This document shows positions 53,368-62,199 of a DNA stretch of 64,000 bases, in pieces. Positions within the stretch are counted from its first letter, which is position 1; every line of letters begins with the position of its first letter. The position numbers and the translations under genes were made by a program. Source of the stretch: Antarcticibacterium arcticum (lineage in GTDB: Bacteria > Bacteroidota > Bacteroidia > Flavobacteriales > Flavobacteriaceae); NCBI RefSeq assembly GCF_007993795.1, contig NZ_CP042476.1, forward strand, positions 2,728,001-2,792,000. Reading direction: 5' to 3'. The notes under the pieces are model-generated. The model searched no databases, was not told where the DNA came from, and worked only from the letters and a program-made list of their open reading frames with translations.

Positions 53368-53798
53368 CAATCAAAATAATCAACCGGTCTTCCCATGATC
53401 TCCCTAATTATGAAACAGGAGCATCGGCAGGAATGGATCTTCGTGCCAATATAACAGAGTCTGTTACGTTAAAGCCTTTGGAAAGAAGTATTATTAAAAC
53501 AGGACTTTTTATAGAACTTCCGGTTGGTTACGAAGCGCAGGTTAGGCCAAGAAGTGGCCTCGCTGCGAAAAAAGGAGTAACAGTGCTTAATTCCCCGGGG
53601 ACTGTAGATGCAGATTACAGGGGGGAAATAGGAGTGATCCTTGTAAATCTTTCCAATGAAGACTTTACTGTGGAAAATGGAGAGCGGATTGCCCAGTTGA
53701 TTATTGCCAAACATGAACGCGCGGTATGGGAAGAAGTTGACTTGCTGGAAGAAACCTCGAGAGGAGCAGGTGGCTTTGGCAGTACAGGTACAAAATAG
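53364..53798 (+). CDS. dut: dUTP diphosphatase
   Basis: A 144-residue trimeric dUTPase that hydrolyses dUTP to dUMP, keeping uracil out of DNA. All five family motifs are present in order: AGMDLRA, RPRSGLA, the catalytic GTVDADYRGEIGV, NGERIAQLII and the C-terminal RGAGGFGSTG arm. It starts at an ATG overlapping the flippase stop codon and lies 95 bp before the nucleotidyltransferase gene. Confidence 0.97.
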   Translation: MTIKIINRSSHDLPNYETGASAGMDLRANITESVTLKPLERSIIKTGLFIELPVGYEAQVRPRSGLAAKKGVTVLNSPGTVDADYRGEIGVILVNLSNEDFTVENGERIAQLIIAKHERAVWEEVDLLEETSRGAGGFGSTGTK

Positions 53799-53893
53799 AA
53801 ACAGAACATTAAAACAGTGGATTTGATAGAAGTTCTAAGCTAACACAAAGCCCGGATTTCTATAAATATTTCACTATTCAACAATAAAAAATA

Positions 53894-54904
53894 ATGAAAA
53901 TAATAGTTCCAATGGCAGGACGTGGTTCACGTCTAAGGCCCCATACATTAACAGTTCCCAAACCGTTAATTCCCATCGCCGGAAAACCCATAGTGCATCG
54001 TCTTGTTGAGGATATAGCAAAGGTGCTCGATGAAAAAATTGATGAAATTGCTTTTATTATTGGTGCCGATTTTGGGGAAAAAGTGGAAACCGATCTAAAA
54101 AATATTGCTGAAAGCCTTGGGGCCAAGGGCACAATTTATTATCAGGATAAACCCCTTGGTACAGGACATGCCATCATGTGTGCTAAAGATTCGCTTTCCG
54201 GCCCTGCTGTAATTGCATATGCTGATACACTTTTTAAAGCAGATTTTACGTTAAACAAAGAAGCCGACGCGGTTATATGGGTAAAAAAAGTGAGCAACCC
54301 TGCGGCTTATGGAGTGGTAAAACTCAATGATAATAACCAGATCACAGATCTTGTAGAAAAACCTGAAGAATTTGTTTCAGATCTTGCAGTAATAGGAATC
54401 TATTATTTCAAAGATGTTTCGGTTCTCAAGAATGAATTGCAGGAGGTGTTGGATAAGAACATCATTCGCGGGGGGGAATACCAAATCAATGACGGGATAG
54501 AGGCCATGAAGCAGAAAGGTGCTGTTTTTGTTCCCGGCCAGGTAGATGAATGGATGGACTGCGGGAATAAGGATGTAACGGTTGAAACCAATGGGCGGAT
54601 GCTAAAATTTTTACATCAGGATGGTATAAAGCTTATTTCCAATTCAGTAAAGATCACAAATTCAGAGATCACAGAACCTTGTTTCATTGGCGAGAACGTG
54701 GTGCTTAATAATGCTAAAATAGGGCCTAATGTATCTCTGGGAGATGGTTGTATAGTGGAAGATTCCACCATAAAAAACAGCCTTATCCAGGAGTTTTCAG
54801 AAGTGAGAAATGCACAACTGGATAACGCGATGATTGGAAGTTTTGCTAAATTTAATGGCAGGTTTACCCAGATAAGCATTGGAGATTATTCTGTACTTGA
54901 ATAG
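53894..54904 (+). CDS. Sugar-phosphate nucleotidyltransferase
   Basis: A 336-residue enzyme. The N-terminal Rossmann-like domain has the signature IVPMAGRGSRLRPHTLTVPKPLIPIAGKP and DKPLGTGHA, as in RmlA/GlmU-type pyrophosphorylases that make NDP-sugars. The last ~90 residues (FIGENVVLNNAKIGPNVSLGDGCIVE) are left-handed beta-helix hexapeptide repeats. This combination, without a full acetyltransferase domain, resembles glucose-1-phosphate or mannose-1-phosphate nucleotidyltransferases. The exact sugar is undefined. It may support the flippase and the wider glycan genes. Confidence 0.92.
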   Translation: MKIIVPMAGRGSRLRPHTLTVPKPLIPIAGKPIVHRLVEDIAKVLDEKIDEIAFIIGADFGEKVETDLKNIAESLGAKGTIYYQDKPLGTGHAIMCAKDSLSGPAVIAYADTLFKADFTLNKEADAVIWVKKVSNPAAYGVVKLNDNNQITDLVEKPEEFVSDLAVIGIYYFKDVSVLKNELQEVLDKNIIRGGEYQINDGIEAMKQKGAVFVPGQVDEWMDCGNKDVTVETNGRMLKFLHQDGIKLISNSVKITNSEITEPCFIGENVVLNNAKIGPNVSLGDGCIVEDSTIKNSLIQEFSEVRNAQLDNAMIGSFAKFNGRFTQISIGDYSVLE

Positions 54905-54958
54905 TCCCGGGGAAAGATTTCCTGCTACTTGAAAGAATGCCTGTTTAGAAGATAAAGG

Positions 54959-56335
54959 ATGATTAGGAAAATCTGCATATATATTCCTGTTTTAATGGCT
55001 CTGCTACTTTCTTTCCCGGTAACGGGTCAGGAGAGGGATATTATTTTACAGGACGTAAATGAAGATGATCTGGGGAATGTATCTGATGCTTTTCAGGAAA
55101 ATTTCTTTGAAGCCCTAAAGCAAAAAGGAATAGAAAATTACGAGAAGGCCATCACTGCTTTGCTTAAGTGTGAAAAGGTGGAGCCAGGGAATGCTGTTGT
55201 TCATTTTGAACTTGGAAAAAATTACCGGTTTTTAAAGGATTATGATGCCGCAATCCAGAGCCTCCAAAAAGCAAACAGGCTAAAACCAAATCAGGAGTGG
55301 GTAATGGTTGAGTTGATGGAGACCTATTATTTAAATAATGATTTTGAGCCGGCAATTTTGATTGCTAAAAAACTGGTACCTTTTAACAGTAAATACCAGA
55401 ATAACCTTGCCGATCTATATTTTAAATCTCAAAAATATGATGAATTGCTTGCGCTGCTAGATGAGCTTGATGCCCAGTTGGGGATCAATGAATTCAGGCT
55501 CGGGTTGCGGCAGCAGATCTATACAATGACAGATAATACCCCGGCCCAGATCCAGGTATTAAAGGATGCCATTAAGGCAACTCCCGAAAATGAAATGAAT
55601 TACCTCAACCTGGTATTTGTTTACAGTGCAGAGGGGATGACACAGCAAGCTTTTAAAGCTGCTGAAGAAATGCGGGAAAAATTTCCTTCTTCCAAGGTGG
55701 TGCATCTCGCCTTATATAAATTTTATCTGGATTCAAATAATACCGCAGCTGCCGTAGAATCTATGAAAACGGTTTTAATTTCTGAGGAAATAGATCCTGA
55801 ATCAAAATTCAAAGTTCTGAATGATTTTTTAGGATTTGTAAATGAAAATCCTGAATACGAGAAGGATCTTAAAGAGGTTATCACTCTATTTGCTGAAAGT
55901 GAAAACAGCCCAGGTATCTACCAGAAACTGGGAGAATACTACCTGCTGAAGGGGCAAAAGGAACAGGCATTGACTTTTTTTGAAATGGGAATTTCCGGAA
56001 ACCTGGATAATATTGACCTGTTACAGCGTATTCTTTTACTACAACTGGACCTTGGGAGATATGATGAAGCAGCAAGAAGAAGCGGGGAGGCACTGGATCT
56101 TTTTCCGGGACAGCCACTCTTATATTTAATAAGAGGGATCGCATTAAATAACCAAAAGGAATTTAAGGGCGCCGAACAAATACTTACATTTGGCCTGGAT
56201 TATGTAATAGATAATAAAAAAATGGAAGTTGACTTTTTAGAGCAACTTGCCATTGCTTCATCCGGGTTGGGAAATGCTGCCAAAGCAAAGGAATATCGGG
56301 ATAGGGCAAATGAAATTAATAAAACCCTAAATTAA
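54959..56335 (+). CDS. Secreted tetratricopeptide-repeat protein
   Basis: A 458-residue protein with a signal peptide (hydrophobic about 8-20, cleavage near VTGQ) and an extended array of TPR-type helical hairpins (about 45-440), for example YEKAITALLKCEKVEPGNAVVHFELGKNYRFLKDYDAAI. It is probably periplasmic and acts as a protein-interaction scaffold. Its stop codon overlaps the start of the DUF4292 gene by one base, and DUF4292 in turn overlaps the EnvC-like gene. A shared role in the envelope is likely. Confidence 0.85.
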   Translation: MIRKICIYIPVLMALLLSFPVTGQERDIILQDVNEDDLGNVSDAFQENFFEALKQKGIENYEKAITALLKCEKVEPGNAVVHFELGKNYRFLKDYDAAIQSLQKANRLKPNQEWVMVELMETYYLNNDFEPAILIAKKLVPFNSKYQNNLADLYFKSQKYDELLALLDELDAQLGINEFRLGLRQQIYTMTDNTPAQIQVLKDAIKATPENEMNYLNLVFVYSAEGMTQQAFKAAEEMREKFPSSKVVHLALYKFYLDSNNTAAAVESMKTVLISEEIDPESKFKVLNDFLGFVNENPEYEKDLKEVITLFAESENSPGIYQKLGEYYLLKGQKEQALTFFEMGISGNLDNIDLLQRILLLQLDLGRYDEAARRSGEALDLFPGQPLLYLIRGIALNNQKEFKGAEQILTFGLDYVIDNKKMEVDFLEQLAIASSGLGNAAKAKEYRDRANEINKTLN

Positions 56336-57102
56336 TGTATAGAAGAATAATCATCCTTATAAGTATTGCATTTTTTATTGTTTCCTGCGGGAGTAAAAAG
56401 AAAGCCTTTGAAATGGAAGACGCCGCTACCTCAAAAGTGGTTACTATGCATTATAACAATGAAGCTCAATTTAAGACCCTTAACAGCAGGATGCGGCTTA
56501 AATATCAGGATGAGGAAAGATCCCAGAGCGTTACGGTAAGTTTCAGGATGGAAAAAGATAATACCATCTGGATGAGTGCCCAGCTCCTGGGAATACCGCT
56601 TGCCAAAGCCTTAATAACCCGTGACAGGGTAAGTTATTTTGAAAAGATCAATAAGACTTATTTTGATGGAGATTATAGTTTATTAAGCAAATGGCTGGGA
56701 ACTCCGCTTGATTTTGATAAGCTTCAGAATCTACTCTTAGGGCAAACTATATATGACTTAAGAGAAGACAGGTATAAATTGACAGAATCTACCCGTGGAT
56801 ATCAGCTCGTCCCGTCTAATGAATTAGATGTTATCAAAAAATTATTCCTCCTTGATCCTCAAAGCTACAAGGCAACCGCCCAGCAATTGTCACAGGAGAA
56901 CGAGAATAGAAATGTTACGGTTACCTACCCAAAATATCAACGGGTTTCCGGGCAAACAATTCCTGAAGATATTAGAATAGTGGCCAATGAATCTGGCAAA
57001 GGGACCCAAATAGAAATATCCATGCGCTCTGTAATATTAAATGAATCGGTAACATTTCCTTTTGAGATCCCTTCCGGCTATGAAGAAATTGTAATAGACT
57101 AA
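56335..57102 (+). CDS. DUF4292 lipoprotein, LolB-like
   Basis: A 255-residue lipoprotein (signal about 5-16, lipobox IVSC, Cys17). The body is a run of amphipathic beta strands. The segment NTIWMSAQLLGIPLAKALITRDRVSYFEKINKTYFDGD resembles the LolA/LolB fold that carries or receives lipoproteins in the outer membrane. DUF4292 is the Bacteroidota family label; LolB-like activity is inferred. It overlaps both neighbours by one base, so TPR-DUF4292-EnvC are one coupled unit. Confidence 0.85.
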   Translation: MYRRIIILISIAFFIVSCGSKKKAFEMEDAATSKVVTMHYNNEAQFKTLNSRMRLKYQDEERSQSVTVSFRMEKDNTIWMSAQLLGIPLAKALITRDRVSYFEKINKTYFDGDYSLLSKWLGTPLDFDKLQNLLLGQTIYDLREDRYKLTESTRGYQLVPSNELDVIKKLFLLDPQSYKATAQQLSQENENRNVTVTYPKYQRVSGQTIPEDIRIVANESGKGTQIEISMRSVILNESVTFPFEIPSGYEEIVID

Positions 57103-58325
57103 TGAAATTGCGTAACCTGCTACCCCATCTTTTTCTACTACTGTTCATAATTGGCGGTAATTATACGGCCCAATCCCAAAATACCCGCGAAGATCTTGAA
57201 CAACGTAGGTTAGAATTGCAACAGGAGATCAAAAAGATCAATTCCTTAAGAAGTTCCAACAAACAACAGGAGAAATCTGTACTCACACAGGTGGAAGATC
57301 TGGACCGTCAAATACGTACTACAGAAAATCTTATTAAAGTAACCAATCAACAGGCGAATCTTCTTACCCGGGATATAAATTCCAACACGAATAAAATTCA
57401 GACGTTACGGAAAGAACTTGAAAAGCTGAAAGAGGATTATGGTCAAATGATCGAAAAATCTTATAAAAGCAAATCGCAGCAAAGCAGGGTAATGTTCCTT
57501 TTATCTTCTGAAAGCTTTTTACAGGCCTATAAGAGGCTGCAATACATGAAACAGTACGCGAACTACCGAAAGACCCAGGGAGACGAAATACAGCTTCGTA
57601 CAGTGGAATTACAGGCTATTAATACAAATTTGCTAAGCCAGAAAAAGCAAAAGGAAAAACTAATTGTTGAAAACAGGGAAACCCGTGCACAGCTGGAAAA
57701 GAACAAGCAGTCCCAACAAGCCCTTATCAAGAATATACGGCAGAAAGAAGGGCAGTTTGCCAGTGAAATACGCAAAAAACAGCAAGAGGTAAATGCCATT
57801 GATAAGAAAATAGATGAGATTATTAGGGCTTCTATTGCCGCAGCCAATAAAGAAAGCGGTTCTACAGCACGTGATGTCTATACATTAACGCCGGAAGCGA
57901 AGGCCCTTGCCGCAAATTTTGCCAGTAACAAAGGGAAATTACCATGGCCCGTAAGATCGGGGATCGTAGTGAGAAGATTTGGTTCTCAACCGCACCCGGT
58001 TGTAAAAACTGTGACGGTAAACAGTAACGGGGTACATATTGAAACGGAATCCGGTGCGCAGGCCCGCGCTATTTTCAGCGGTACGGTGAGTGAGGTACAG
58101 GCCGTACCGGGGGCAAATAAGGCTGTGATGGTACGTCACGGAGATTATCTTTCTATCTATAACAATCTTTCCAAGGTGCAGGTTAAAAAAGGAGATGTGG
58201 TCTCACTGGGACAGGATATAGGAGAGGTAGCTACCAACAGTAGCTCCGGGAAGACCACCCTTTATTTCATGATCTATAAGAATATGGATAAATTGGACCC
58301 ATCTGACTGGATCCTGAGAATGTAG
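57102..58325 (+). CDS. EnvC-like murein hydrolase activator
   Basis: A 407-residue periplasmic protein. A signal peptide (about 1-26), a long coiled coil (about 28-240) and a C-terminal LytM-type domain (about 285-405) give the EnvC layout. In the LytM domain the usual zinc ligands are lost: the HxxxD site reads GVHIETE and the HxH motif reads TLYFMIY. A degenerate domain that activates amidases at the septum, as in EnvC, is therefore inferred. It overlaps DUF4292 and is convergent with the thioesterase. Confidence 0.9.
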   Translation: MKLRNLLPHLFLLLFIIGGNYTAQSQNTREDLEQRRLELQQEIKKINSLRSSNKQQEKSVLTQVEDLDRQIRTTENLIKVTNQQANLLTRDINSNTNKIQTLRKELEKLKEDYGQMIEKSYKSKSQQSRVMFLLSSESFLQAYKRLQYMKQYANYRKTQGDEIQLRTVELQAINTNLLSQKKQKEKLIVENRETRAQLEKNKQSQQALIKNIRQKEGQFASEIRKKQQEVNAIDKKIDEIIRASIAAANKESGSTARDVYTLTPEAKALAANFASNKGKLPWPVRSGIVVRRFGSQPHPVVKTVTVNSNGVHIETESGAQARAIFSGTVSEVQAVPGANKAVMVRHGDYLSIYNNLSKVQVKKGDVVSLGQDIGEVATNSSSGKTTLYFMIYKNMDKLDPSDWILRM

Positions 58326-58334
58326 ATTTCGCGA

Positions 58335-58847
58335 TTACTCTACAAACAGGGCTTTAAGTTCTGTCGCGTCCTGAGGTTTCATTTTTCCCGCCAGGACCAG
58401 GCTTAGTTGTTTTCGTCTAAGCGCGGCATCAAACCTCTTTTTTTCGAGTTCGGTTTCGGGTTCCAGTGCAGGTACATTTACAGGGGCTCCTGTTTCATCT
58501 ACAGCAACAAAAGTATAGATTGCCTCATTAGCTTTAGATCTCTGGCCACTTTCACGGTCTTCTATCCAAATGTCTATAAAGATCTCCATGGAGCTTTTAA
58601 AAGCCCTAGAAACAGCAGCTTCCACGGTAACAACACTACCCAGCGGAATTGCTTTGTTAAAAGCCACATGATTTACCGAAGCGGTAACCACGATCCTTCG
58701 GCTATGGCGCCTGGCAGCAATACTCGCCGCACGATCCATACGTGCAAGTAATTCGCCTCCAAATAAATTATTAAGGGGGTTGGTCTCACTGGGTAAAACC
58801 AAATCTGTGAGTATAGTACGGGAATCCTTGGGAGTTCTTGATTGCAT
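58335..58847 (-). CDS. Acyl-CoA thioesterase (hotdog, YciA/BFIT-like)
   Basis: A 170-residue hotdog-fold thioesterase that hydrolyses acyl-CoA. The segment NPLNNLFGGELLARMDRAASIAARRHS carries the conserved Asn and Asp of the acyl-CoA hydrolase (YciA/ACOT) group. A TTG at 58865 opens the frame, but it lies inside the TACCTTTG promoter box. ATG 58847 (MQSRTPKDSRTIL) is therefore preferred. The C-terminal ~40 residues form a charged helical tail. It is convergent with the EnvC-like gene. Confidence 0.92.
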   Translation of the reverse strand: MQSRTPKDSRTILTDLVLPSETNPLNNLFGGELLARMDRAASIAARRHSRRIVVTASVNHVAFNKAIPLGSVVTVEAAVSRAFKSSMEIFIDIWIEDRESGQRSKANEAIYTFVAVDETGAPVNVPALEPETELEKKRFDAALRRKQLSLVLAGKMKPQDATELKALFVE

Positions 58848-58862
58848 CTTGCCAATTTTGGG

Positions 58863-58870
58863 CAAAGGTA
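58863..58870 (-). promoter_or_regulatory. -7 box (TACCTTTG) of the thioesterase
   Basis: On the minus strand TACCTTTG matches TAnnTTTG, 15 bp before ATG 58847. It overlaps the alternative TTG start. Confidence 0.5.
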
Positions 58871-58905
58871 CAAGGGATTAAGCCGCTTTACAAGTTAAGG
58901 AACTA

Positions 58906-59838
58906 TTAAAGTTCCTGCACAAGCATCCAGGCGCCTTCATTGGTTTTCTTGGCTTTCCAGAGCATGTCCATTGCCTCCGGCCTGGTAGGGAAACTTCCAT
59001 AAACTACCTGATGTAAACCAAACTTGTTTACACCAATATAACGGGCTTTAAAACCTTCTGCTTTTAGTTCAGTCACCTTTTGATGAGCATTTTCTTCAAC
59101 CCTGAAAGCACCTGCAACTATATGATAGTTGCCTTCCTGCTTTGTCACTTTAAAAGTGATTTCCGGAAGCGGATTATCAATTACAAAGGTAGCCTGTTGT
59201 ATTTGCTGCTGTAATTGAGATTCGGCTACCTGTTGTTCAGCCACATTATGTTCTGTAACCTGGTTGCTGTAAATATTTAAACCTGCAAAGCCCGAAAGGC
59301 CCAAAGCAATAAGCCCAATGGCCGCGTATTTCCAGTAAGGTGAAGTTTGTCTTCTTTCCGGAGTGAAAAGGATTGGAGCTTTTTCTTCCAATGCTTCAAC
59401 TTGTTTTTTATAAATTTCACGTTGTACGCCAATTGCGGGTACCTCGCTTAAACCAAATGCTTCTGTGAGGAAATTATGAACTTTAACCGGTTCAAATTGA
59501 AGGTTTCCTTCAGTAGAAAGAGAAAAACTACCAAGGTTTTCCAGGGAAACGGGTTGTTTCTTCTCAAGCTGAGAATTAAGTTTCTGCACAAATTCCCCAA
59601 TCTTATAGACTGCTTCAGAATAGCTTATCTGGCTCACATCTGCAATGTAATTCGCCAGTAAACCATCATTTTTTACCAGCTGGGCATTGAATGATATCCT
59701 TTTTTTCGGCGGAAAAAATGCCTGGGAATCTTCATTGTACCGTGCCGGTTCTCTTTGAGTAAGAAATGCGCCAAATCCCGGAAGGATAACGCACTCATAT
59801 CTATACAATAGGTCGGAAATGTGGGTTGCTATAGTCAT
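58906..59838 (-). CDS. HU-CCDC81/SPOR transmembrane protein
   Basis: A 310-residue protein with three parts. Residues about 1-130 hold two HU-like (CCDC81-type) domains, marked by LPGFGAFLTQREPA and LENLGSFSLS. A single transmembrane helix spans 169-190. The C-terminal SPOR domain (about 235-310) contains NYHIVAGAFRVEENA and HQVVYGSFPTRPEA. SPOR domains bind denuded septal glycan in the periplasm, and the HU-like half should be cytoplasmic. It could link division-site peptidoglycan to the cytoskeleton or nucleoid, but its role is unproven. A promoter box ends 5 bp before the ATG. Confidence 0.9.
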   Translation of the reverse strand: MTIATHISDLLYRYECVILPGFGAFLTQREPARYNEDSQAFFPPKKRISFNAQLVKNDGLLANYIADVSQISYSEAVYKIGEFVQKLNSQLEKKQPVSLENLGSFSLSTEGNLQFEPVKVHNFLTEAFGLSEVPAIGVQREIYKKQVEALEEKAPILFTPERRQTSPYWKYAAIGLIALGLSGFAGLNIYSNQVTEHNVAEQQVAESQLQQQIQQATFVIDNPLPEITFKVTKQEGNYHIVAGAFRVEENAHQKVTELKAEGFKARYIGVNKFGLHQVVYGSFPTRPEAMDMLWKAKKTNEGAWMLVQEL

Positions 59839-59843
59839 TAAAG

Positions 59844-59851
59844 CAAATGTA
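59844..59851 (-). promoter_or_regulatory. -7 box (TACATTTG) of the HU/SPOR gene, near-leaderless
   Basis: On the minus strand TACATTTG matches TAnnTTTG, only 5 bp before the ATG, so the mRNA should start at or next to the start codon. Confidence 0.45.
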
Positions 59852-60060
59852 GGATTTTATGTTACAGCATAAAATTACCTAAACATATCTTATTAACAAA
59901 TCTTTTTTAAAGTATTTTTAAATAAATACTATTTTGCTACTCTCTTGATAACCAATGTAAACCGCCCGGAAAATAACAGATGAATTAATAAGTTAAGGTC
60001 GCACACTATTTTTAATACATAATTTAAAAAGCCTGGTTTTCTCACAGTAATGTTCCCCTT

Positions 60061-61161
60061 ATGAAACATACAGATCTTCATTATATACTTGCGTTACAAA
60101 ATGTACCTAACCTGGGAGACAGCACGGCAAAAAAACTTATTAGGAATCTGGGAAGTGCAGAGGCTGTAATGAAAGCAAAAAAGGAAAGTCTTCTTAAGAT
60201 TGACGGGATAGGAAATACTAAATTAAAAGACCTGCACTCGCCCGAACATCTTAGGGCTGCGGAAGAGGAATTGAAATTTATAGAAGATCATAAAATCGAT
60301 TACGCTTATTTTGAGGACAAGGATTATCCCGAAAAGCTGAAACATTGCCTCGATGGCCCAATTTTGCTGTTTTCCAGGGGAAACATAGACCTTCAAAATA
60401 AAAAGATCATAAGTATTGTGGGAACCCGAAGAATTACAACCCACGGGATTTCTTTTTGCGAACAGCTTATTGAGGATCTTTCACCGCTTAACCCTGTTAT
60501 TGTATCAGGGTTTGCATATGGGGTTGATATTACAGCACAAAAAGCTGCCATAAAAAACAACCTGCAAACTATAGGTTGCCTTGCTCACGGCCTTAACCAG
60601 ATCTATCCTAAAGTGCATTCAAAATACGTAGCTCAAATAGAATCCAATGGCGGGTTTTATACCGATTTCTGGTCTTCAAATCCCTTTGAAAGAAACAATT
60701 TCCTGAAGCGAAACAGGATCATTGCCGGCTTAAGTGAAGCAACCGTTGTTATTGAAAGTGCCGAGAAAGGAGGTTCGCTTGTTACTGCCGATATTGCCAA
60801 CTCGTATAATCGGGAAGTTTTTGCCGTGCCGGGAAGACCGGGCGATTCGCAAAGCAAAGGCTGCAACAATCTTATAAAATCCCAGAATGCACACCTTATT
60901 ACAGGGGCGGCAGATCTTGTGTATATGTTGAACTGGGACACCGGCCCGGCCACTAAAGGTATTCAGAAACAGCTTTTTTTAGATCTTGATCCTCAGGAAG
61001 AGCCAATTCATACCTATTTAATAGAAAATGGCAAGCAGCAACTGGACAGCATTGCATTACATTGTGAGATCCCAACATATAAAGCAGCGGGGCTGTTACT
61101 TGAAATGGAATTGAAAGGGGCTATTAGGCCCCTTCCGGGAAAGCTGTTTGAAGCTATTTAA
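60061..61161 (+). CDS. dprA: DNA-processing protein DprA
   Basis: A 366-residue protein that binds incoming single-stranded DNA and loads RecA during transformation. An N-terminal helix-hairpin-helix region (about 10-60, with KIDGIGNTKL) precedes the Rossmann-like DprA core, with VGTRRITTHG, VSGFAYGVDITAQKAA, NRIIAGLSEATVVIE and VPGRPGDSQSKGCNNLI. A C-terminal winged-helix domain (about 310-366) completes the usual layout. It overlaps the convergent trpS 3' end by 4 bp. A 222-bp AT-rich spacer with no gene precedes it. Confidence 0.96.
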   Translation: MKHTDLHYILALQNVPNLGDSTAKKLIRNLGSAEAVMKAKKESLLKIDGIGNTKLKDLHSPEHLRAAEEELKFIEDHKIDYAYFEDKDYPEKLKHCLDGPILLFSRGNIDLQNKKIISIVGTRRITTHGISFCEQLIEDLSPLNPVIVSGFAYGVDITAQKAAIKNNLQTIGCLAHGLNQIYPKVHSKYVAQIESNGGFYTDFWSSNPFERNNFLKRNRIIAGLSEATVVIESAEKGGSLVTADIANSYNREVFAVPGRPGDSQSKGCNNLIKSQNAHLITGAADLVYMLNWDTGPATKGIQKQLFLDLDPQEEPIHTYLIENGKQQLDSIALHCEIPTYKAAGLLLEMELKGAIRPLPGKLFEAI

Positions 61162-62126
61162 TATCCCAACTTAATGCGTACCCGCCCAAGCACCTCATTG
61201 GCAACGGCAGTGGCCTTAGCGGCTCCTTTTTCCAGGGCGGCATCTATTTTTTCAAGATTATCCATATAATAATTATACAACTCTCTTTCTTTTTCAAATT
61301 TGGTGATGATAAGCTCATACAGCGCTTGCTTCGCATGCCCGTACCCGTAGTTGCCACCAAGATAGTTTTTTCTCATTTCGGCAACCTGGGAAGTATTTCC
61401 AAGCAATTTGTACAGGGCAAATACATTACAGGTTTCGGGATCTTTAGGTTCTTCAAGGGCAGTGCTGTCTGTTTGAATTCCCATTAATTGTTTTCTCAAT
61501 TGCTTATCCGGCAGGAATAGGTTAATGGTATTGTTTTTAGACTTGCTCATTTTATCCCCATCTGTTCCTGGAATATATTTCGTTTCTTCCTGGACCTTTG
61601 CTTCAGGCATAACAAAGGTTTCTCCAACCTGGGCATGAAAACGGGATGCGACATCGCGCGTCATTTCTATATGTTGTAGCTGGTCTTTTCCCACGGGTAC
61701 AATTTCGGCATCATACAAAAGGATATCTGCAGCCATAAGCATAGGATAAGTAAAAAGCCCGGAATTCACATCTTCCAGCCTGTCTGCCTTATCTTTAAAA
61801 GAATGTGCCAACGTTAAGCGCTGGTAAGGAAAAAAGCAACTTAAATACCAGGAAAGTTCAGTTACCTGAGGGATGTCACTTTGCCGGTAAAAAACCGTTT
61901 TATCTATATCAAGGCCAAAAGCCAGCCAGGTAGCAGCGGTAGAATAGGTGTTATGCTTTAAAGTTTCTGCATCTTTGATCTGGGTGAGGGAATGCAGGTT
62001 TGCTATAAATAGGAAAGATTCATTTTCAGGCCGGTTGGCCATTTCTATTGCAGGTATAATTGCTCCAAGAAGATTTCCTAAATGAGGGGTGCCTGTACTC
62101 TGCACTCCGGTAAGTATTCTAGCCAT
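61158..62126 (-). CDS. trpS: Tryptophanyl-tRNA synthetase
   Basis: A 322-residue class Ic synthetase that charges tRNA-Trp. The HIGH-type motif is H15-L-G-N in STGTPHLGNLLGAI, and the KMSKS motif is intact in DGDKMSKSKNNTI. Length and order are normal. It has a TACCTTTG box 19 bp upstream and diverges from plsC. Confidence 0.97.
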   Translation of the reverse strand: MARILTGVQSTGTPHLGNLLGAIIPAIEMANRPENESFLFIANLHSLTQIKDAETLKHNTYSTAATWLAFGLDIDKTVFYRQSDIPQVTELSWYLSCFFPYQRLTLAHSFKDKADRLEDVNSGLFTYPMLMAADILLYDAEIVPVGKDQLQHIEMTRDVASRFHAQVGETFVMPEAKVQEETKYIPGTDGDKMSKSKNNTINLFLPDKQLRKQLMGIQTDSTALEEPKDPETCNVFALYKLLGNTSQVAEMRKNYLGGNYGYGHAKQALYELIITKFEKERELYNYYMDNLEKIDAALEKGAAKATAVANEVLGRVRIKLGY

Positions 62127-62145
62127 GAATTATTTTAAATTTTCA

Positions 62146-62153
62146 CAAAGGTA
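62146..62153 (-). promoter_or_regulatory. -7 box (TACCTTTG) of trpS
   Basis: On the minus strand TACCTTTG matches TAnnTTTG, 19 bp before the trpS ATG. Confidence 0.5.
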
Positions 62154-62186
62154 CTTCTTTTATAGATTTGCATAAATTGATTTCAC

Positions 62187-62194
62187 TATTTTTG
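62187..62194 (+). promoter_or_regulatory. -7 box (TATTTTTG) of plsC, near-leaderless
   Basis: TATTTTTG matches TAnnTTTG and ends 5 bp before the plsC ATG. A TTTG lies 16 bp upstream (62167-62170), slightly short of the usual -33 spacing. Confidence 0.5.
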
Positions 62195-62199
62195 GCCCT

